Assembly (NCBI RefSeq): GCF_014650075.1
Contig: NZ_BMUG01000012.1
Coordinates: forward strand, 1 to 64,000
From: Streptomyces microflavus
Lineage (GTDB): Bacteria; Actinomycetota; Actinomycetes; Streptomycetales; Streptomycetaceae
DNA length: 64,000 bases
Reading direction: 5' to 3'
Under the pieces are notes generated by a model. It made no database searches, was not told where the DNA came from, and saw only the letters and a list, made by a program, of their open reading frames with translations. The position numbers and the translations under genes are program-made. Below, in pieces: positions 59,988 through 64,000 of the stretch (position 1 is its first letter; every line of letters begins with the position of its first letter).

Positions 59988-61108
59988 ACCGAGGCCTCGC
60001 GGCAGGCGCGGTAGAAGTCCTTCCAGCCGTCCCGCTCGCGGACCACGGTCTCCAGATACTCCTGCCAGACCACGCGGTCCGCGGCCGGGTCCCGGACGAC
60101 CGCGCCGAGGATGCCGGCCGCGACATCGGCCGGGCGCAGGATGCCGTCGCCGAAGTGGGCGGCGAGAGCGAGGCCGTTGGTGACGACGGAGATCGCTTCG
60201 GCCGTGGAGAGCGTGCCCGAGGGCGACTTGAGCTTGGTGCGCCCGTCGGCGGTGACGCCGTCGCGCAGTTCCCGGAAGACCGTCACCACGCGCCGGATCT
60301 CGGAGAGTCCCTCCGGTGCGGCGGGCAGGTCCAGCGAGCGGCCGATCTGGTCGACGCGCCGGGAGACGATGTCGACCTCGGCGTCGGGGGTCGCGGGCAG
60401 CGGCAGGACGACGGTGTTGAACCGGCGGCGCAGCGCGCTGGAGAGCTCGTTGACACCCCGGTCGCGGTCGTTGGCCGTGGCGATGACGTTGAAGCCCCGG
60501 ACGGCCTGGACCTCCTGCCCCAGCTCGGGAATGGGGAGGGTCTTCTCCGACAGGATCGTGATGAGCGAGTCCTGCACATCGGCGGGGATGCGGGTCAGCT
60601 CCTCGACCCGGGCGGTCATCCCCTCCGACATGGCCCGCATCAGCGGACTGGGCACCAGCGCCTCGCGACTGGGGCCCTGGGCGAGGAGCCTGGCGTAGTT
60701 CCACCCGTAGCGGACGGCTTCCTCCGGGGTGCCCGCGGTGCCCTGGACGAGCAGGGTCGAGTCGCCGCTGACGGCGGCGGCGAGGTGTTCGGACACCCAC
60801 GTCTTGGCGGTCCCGGGGACGCCGAGCAGAAGCAGCGCGCGGTCGGTGGCCAGGGTGGTCACGGCCACTTCGATCAGGCGGCGCGGGCCCACGTACTTCG
60901 GTGTGATCACCGTTCCGTCGGGCAGTGTCCCGCCCTGCAGATAGGTGGCGACGGCCCAGGGCGAGAGGCGCCAACGGGCGGGCCTGGGGCGGTCGTCGGC
61001 GGCGGCCAGCGCCTTCAGCTCGTCGGCGAACGCGTCCTCGGCGTGCGGGCGCAGGGCCTCGGGGCCGGTCGCCCCGTCGACGGCGGCGGTGGTTTCGGGC
61101 ACGGTCAT
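59984..61108 (-). CDS. MoxR-type AAA+ ATPase
   Basis: A 374-residue protein. Walker A is GVPGTAKT (residues 96-103). The Walker B region reads TARVEELTRIPADVQDSL (about 165-182), with Glu where many relatives have Asp. Sensor 1 is in NVIATANDRDRGVNEL and the arginine-finger region in ALRRRFNTVVLPLP. Such ATPases form hexamers that remodel client proteins with VWA partners. The ATG follows GGAGGGGG. It is the first gene of the three-gene operon and diverges from the SWIM gene. Confidence 0.93.
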   Translation of the reverse strand: MTVPETTAAVDGATGPEALRPHAEDAFADELKALAAADDRPRPARWRLSPWAVATYLQGGTLPDGTVITPKYVGPRRLIEVAVTTLATDRALLLLGVPGTAKTWVSEHLAAAVSGDSTLLVQGTAGTPEEAVRYGWNYARLLAQGPSREALVPSPLMRAMSEGMTARVEELTRIPADVQDSLITILSEKTLPIPELGQEVQAVRGFNVIATANDRDRGVNELSSALRRRFNTVVLPLPATPDAEVDIVSRRVDQIGRSLDLPAAPEGLSEIRRVVTVFRELRDGVTADGRTKLKSPSGTLSTAEAISVVTNGLALAAHFGDGILRPADVAAGILGAVVRDPAADRVVWQEYLETVVRERDGWKDFYRACREASV

Positions 61109-61120
61109 GGATCCCCCTCC

Positions 61121-61142
61121 AGATCGTCGACAGATCGTCGAC
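61121..61142. repeat. Two tandem copies of AGATCGTCGAC
   Basis: An 11-bp unit is repeated exactly without spacer (61121-61131, 61132-61142), just upstream of the MoxR gene ribosome-binding site. Each unit ends in the palindrome GTCGAC. It may be an operator or a replication slippage product in the divergent promoter region. Confidence 0.6.
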
Positions 61143-61280
61143 CTGATGTGGTTCCCACCGTGCACCATGCCACTGACAACGGGCCCCGAGCGCAGGTCCG
61201 CACGGGCCCCGCACCGGCCCCGCACGCGCCTTGTGCGCAGGTCACGGCGATTGTCAGTGGTGCCGCCTACCGTCGTTCCC

Positions 61281-62702
61281 ATGCTGCTATCTCACGGGGG
61301 AGAACCCTTGCCCGCCACGGAATCGGTGGCGCGCTGGACGGTGGAGCAGGTGCTGTCCCTGGCTCCTGACGACGCATCACGCAAGGCGGGGAACAAGCTG
61401 GCATCGGCCGGACTCTGGTCGGGCACCGGCTTCGACGGATCGGGGGCGGTGTGGGGGCTGTGCAAGGGGAGCGGGAGCAAGCCGTATCAGACGGTGGTCG
61501 ACACCACGGGCCCCGCGTACCGGTGCAGTTGCCCGAGTCGCAAGTTCCCCTGCAAGCACGCGTTGGGGCTGCTGCTGCTCCGGGCCTCCGGCGATGGAGA
61601 GATCCAGCAGGGTGAGCCTGCCGACTGGGCCGCACAGTGGCTCGAAGCGCGCCGCGGACGGGTGGAGGCCAAGCAGGCGAAGCAGGAGGCCGTCGCGAGC
61701 GGGGAGTCCGCGCCGGGCCCTGCCGACAGCGGCGCCGCCAGGAAGCGGGCGGAGCGCCGTGCGGAGCGCGTCACCTCGGGCGCGCAGGAGCTGGAGCAGC
61801 GCCTGACCGACCTGCTGCGGGGCGGGCTCGCCACCGCGGACCGGGCGGGCTACACGCTCTGGGAGGAGACCGCCGCCCGCATGGTCGACGCCCAGGCGCC
61901 CGGACTGGCTTCCCGCGTGCGTGAGTTGGGGGCCATTCCCGGCTCCGGACCGGGCTGGCCGGTGCGGCTGCTGGAGGAGTGCGGCCTGCTCCATCTGCTG
62001 GACACGGCCTGGCTGGGCCGGGAGGCTCTGCCGGACCAGCTGGCCGCGACGGTGCGTACGCGGGTGGGGCTGCCCATGTCCGCCGAAGGCCCGCCGGTCC
62101 GCGATCACTGGCTGGTCCTCGCGCAGTACGACACCCCGGACGGCCGGCTCGTCACCCGGCGGATCTGGCTGTACGGACGGGAGTCGGGCCGCACGGCCCT
62201 GCTGCTCTCCTTCGGCCCGATGGGCCGCGCCCCGGAGCTCGCGCTGCCCGTGGGCGTCACGATCGACGCCGAGCTCACGCCGTACCCGGGCGGTGGCCTC
62301 CGGGCCGACCTGGGCCGGCAGTTCGCCACGCCCGGCCCGGTGCCGGGCACACCGCCGCCGGGGGGCTCCACCGCGACCGCGCTCGCCGTCCACGCGGATG
62401 CCCTGCGGGGCGATCCGTGGCTGGACGCCTGGCCGGTCACCCTTCGCGACGTCATACCCGTGCCGTCCGGGGGCGGCTGGCAACTGGCCGACGCGGAGAG
62501 CGAGTCCGCGCTGCCCCTCACCCCGGCGGCGCTGTCCCGCCCGGGGCTGTGGAAGCTCGTCGCGCTCTCCGGCGGCGGCCCGGTCACCGTCTTCGGCGAG
62601 CTGGGCCACCGCGGCTTCGACCCGTTCGCCGCGTGGGACACGGGGGCCGGGCGCGGGGGCGGGTCCGGGGGTGCCACGAACGGGACCGTACGGCTGATCT
62701 GA
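61281..62702 (+). CDS. SWIM zinc-finger protein of the MoxR-associated cassette
   Basis: A 473-residue protein. The SWIM motif CxCx6CxH is at residues 82-93 (CSCPSRKFPCKH), a zinc-binding module that can contact DNA or protein. The rest is a helical-plus-strand region with WEETAARMVDAQAPGLA and the strand-rich DHWLVLAQYDTPDGRLVTRRIW. No catalytic motif was recognised. The ATG at 61281 lies seven bases after TACCGT with no clear ribosome-binding site, so the transcript may be leaderless; a TTG at about 61308 is an alternative. It is divergent from the MoxR operon and upstream of the DUF5691 gene. Confidence 0.86.
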   Translation: MLLSHGGEPLPATESVARWTVEQVLSLAPDDASRKAGNKLASAGLWSGTGFDGSGAVWGLCKGSGSKPYQTVVDTTGPAYRCSCPSRKFPCKHALGLLLLRASGDGEIQQGEPADWAAQWLEARRGRVEAKQAKQEAVASGESAPGPADSGAARKRAERRAERVTSGAQELEQRLTDLLRGGLATADRAGYTLWEETAARMVDAQAPGLASRVRELGAIPGSGPGWPVRLLEECGLLHLLDTAWLGREALPDQLAATVRTRVGLPMSAEGPPVRDHWLVLAQYDTPDGRLVTRRIWLYGRESGRTALLLSFGPMGRAPELALPVGVTIDAELTPYPGGGLRADLGRQFATPGPVPGTPPPGGSTATALAVHADALRGDPWLDAWPVTLRDVIPVPSGGGWQLADAESESALPLTPAALSRPGLWKLVALSGGGPVTVFGELGHRGFDPFAAWDTGAGRGGGSGGATNGTVRLI

Positions 62703-62732
62703 CCCGCGCCGGCCGACCACCCTGGTCACCCC

Positions 62733-62768
62733 ACCGCCCTCACCGCCCTCACCGCCCTCACCGCCCTC
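62733..62768. repeat. Four tandem copies of the 9-mer ACCGCCCTC
   Basis: The perfect 9-bp tandem array lies between the SWIM gene stop and the DUF5691 ribosome-binding site. The copy number may vary between strains. No function is evident. Confidence 0.85.
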
Positions 62769-62789
62769 ACCGACACTGAAGGGGACCCG

Positions 62790-64000
62790 ATGCCTCGCAC
62801 CACCACCGGCCCGACCGCCGACCGCTCCCTCGTCTCCCTCCCCTGGGAGGAGCTGGTCACCTCGGCGCTGCTGGGCACCGACCGCCGCCCGCCGGTGGCG
62901 CCCGGGGGCCGGGTACCGGCCGACGGCCCGGCCGCCCTGCTGGACGCCGTCGCCCTGCACACCGTGCGGCGGCGGGCCGGGCTGCTGCCCGCCGTGCCGG
63001 GGGCCAGGCCCGAGCCCACGCCCCACGACCCGCGCCCGCAGCTCCCCGAGGCCGCCCGGCACCGGCTCGCCCAGCTGCTCGCCGACCGGGCCGCGCCGAC
63101 CGCCTCCGGGCGGCGCGGGGCGGCCCCCGACCTCACCGAGCTCATCCCGCAGTGGCTGGCCACCGCCAACCGGCTGGGGTTCCGGGCCCCGGCCGCCCTG
63201 GTGCCGCCCCTGCTGGACGCCGCGCGGGCCCGCACCGACCTGCGCCCGCAGGCGCTCGCTTTCGCCGGGCCGCTCGGTCTGTGGCTGGCCGCGCTGAACC
63301 CCGAGTGGAAGTTCGCCCTGCGCGGTTCGGCGGGCGGCTCGCTCGTCCCCGACACCAGCGACCCGGAAGCGGTGCGCCGGCTGTGGGAGGAGGGGCTGTT
63401 CGCGGAGCGGATCGCGCTGCTCGACGCCGTACGGGCGCGGGAGCCCGGTGCCGCGCTCGCCCTGCTCACCACGGTCTGGTCCACCGAACGGGCCGAGGAC
63501 CGGCTGATGTTCCTGGACTCCCTGCGGACCGGGCTCGGCGCAGGTGACGAGGAGTTCCTGGAGCAGGCGCTCGCCGACCGCAGCCGCAACGTCCGCGCCA
63601 CGGCCGCCGAGCTGCTCTCCGCCCTGCCCTCGTCGGCCTTCGCCGGGCGGATGGCGGCCCGTGCCACGTCCTGCGTCAATCCCGACCGTACGGGGGCCGG
63701 CGCCGGGGCCGGCGCCTCCATCGCCGTGGAGGCGCCGCACGAGTGCGACGCCGGAATGCAGCGCGACGGAGTGGCGGCCGTCCCGCCGACGGGCCGGGGC
63801 GAGCGGTCGTGGTGGCTGGTGCAGTTGGTGGAGGCCACGCCGCTCGGGGTCTGGCAGGAGCAGTTCGGCGGGCGCCCGGCGGAAGAGATCGTGGCGCTGC
63901 CGGTCGCCGACGACTGGGCGGGCGAGCTGCACGCCGCCTGGTGCCGGGCCGCGGTGCGCCAGCGCCACCCGGAGTGGGCGCGGGCCCTGCTCGGTGCGGC
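62790..64000 (+). CDS. DUF5691-family protein, 3' end outside window
   Basis: The frame opens at an ATG (MPRTTTGPTADRSL) after GAAGGGG and stays open to the window end, at least 403 residues. Near the N-terminus is LPWEELVTSALLGTDRR, the opening typical of DUF5691 proteins. The body is helical and repeat-like, reminiscent of HEAT or TPR scaffolds (e.g. LADRSRNVRATAAELLSALPS). Function is unknown. Same strand and 87 bases after the SWIM gene, it is the fifth visible member of the cassette. Confidence 0.82.
   Translation, partial: MPRTTTGPTADRSLVSLPWEELVTSALLGTDRRPPVAPGGRVPADGPAALLDAVALHTVRRRAGLLPAVPGARPEPTPHDPRPQLPEAARHRLAQLLADRAAPTASGRRGAAPDLTELIPQWLATANRLGFRAPAALVPPLLDAARARTDLRPQALAFAGPLGLWLAALNPEWKFALRGSAGGSLVPDTSDPEAVRRLWEEGLFAERIALLDAVRAREPGAALALLTTVWSTERAEDRLMFLDSLRTGLGAGDEEFLEQALADRSRNVRATAAELLSALPSSAFAGRMAARATSCVNPDRTGAGAGAGASIAVEAPHECDAGMQRDGVAAVPPTGRGERSWWLVQLVEATPLGVWQEQFGGRPAEEIVALPVADDWAGELHAAWCRAAVRQRHPEWARALLGA

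Noticed and set aside
62733-62768. Tandem 9-mers as a CRISPR-like array
   Set aside because: The units are contiguous with no spacers and no cas genes are present. It is a simple tandem repeat.

Overview
The window is high-GC actinobacterial DNA, almost certainly from a Streptomyces chromosome. The support is dense GC-biased coding, frequent GTG/TTG starts, mycothiol-type enzymes, a modular type I polyketide synthase, and a primary-metabolism gene order (sdhCDAB, trpS, mdh, folD, purHN, sucCD) that I recall from the central part of Streptomyces chromosomes. No ribosomal RNA, tRNA, CRISPR array, transposase or integrase was seen.

Region 1 (1-about 9.1 kb) is the right end of a secondary-metabolite cluster. 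It holds the last module of a modular PKS (malonyl-type AT, a DH that has lost its catalytic His, B-type KR, ACP, terminal thioester reductase), a mycothiol-dependent-type enzyme, an acyl-CoA-dehydrogenase-like flavin monooxygenase, an imine reductase and a Tat-exported flavin amine oxidase. A reductase-terminated PKS beside an imine reductase is the signature of polyketide-derived piperidine/indolizidine alkaloids such as cyclizidine or iminimycin. The expected aminotransferase is not visible and presumably lies to the left.

Region 2 (9.1-20.3 kb) moves into core genes: two poorly known proteins, a secreted GH20 hexosaminidase, a degenerate OHCU-decarboxylase-like protein, the sdhCDAB operon with a strong terminator, two hypotheticals, and a small operon (membrane protein, DCC protein, TetR regulator) behind two matching palindromic operators.

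Region 3 (20.3-36.5 kb) holds an orphan solute-binding protein, a membrane metallophosphoesterase, a SCO4848-family membrane protein, a D,D-carboxypeptidase, a YihY/BrkB protein, a DprE1/DprE2 pair, a 2H phosphoesterase, trpS, ornithine aminotransferase, a YgiB/YgiC-like lipoprotein/ATP-grasp pair, an EamA-like permease and a divergent MocR/AhpD-like pair.

Region 4 (36.5-53.7 kb) holds a tight three-gene membrane operon whose products share a short G-[DP]-[HY]-N motif, then mdh, a membrane-spanning XRE regulator, a DUF3017 gene, folD, an RDD protein, a DUF2079 protein, purN-purH, two polytopic/low-complexity membrane proteins and a membrane-tethered XRE/sigma-factor-like fusion.

Region 5 (53.8-64 kb) holds sucCD, then a conserved but functionally obscure cassette: a MoxR AAA+ ATPase, a DUF5682 protein that I read as a TraB/TIKI-like predicted metallohydrolase, and a VWA protein in one minus-strand operon with 4-nt overlaps, divergent from a SWIM zinc-finger gene and a DUF5691 gene that runs off the window. 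This cassette is the best candidate for an undescribed system here. The GDHN-motif operon and the alkaloid tailoring genes come next.
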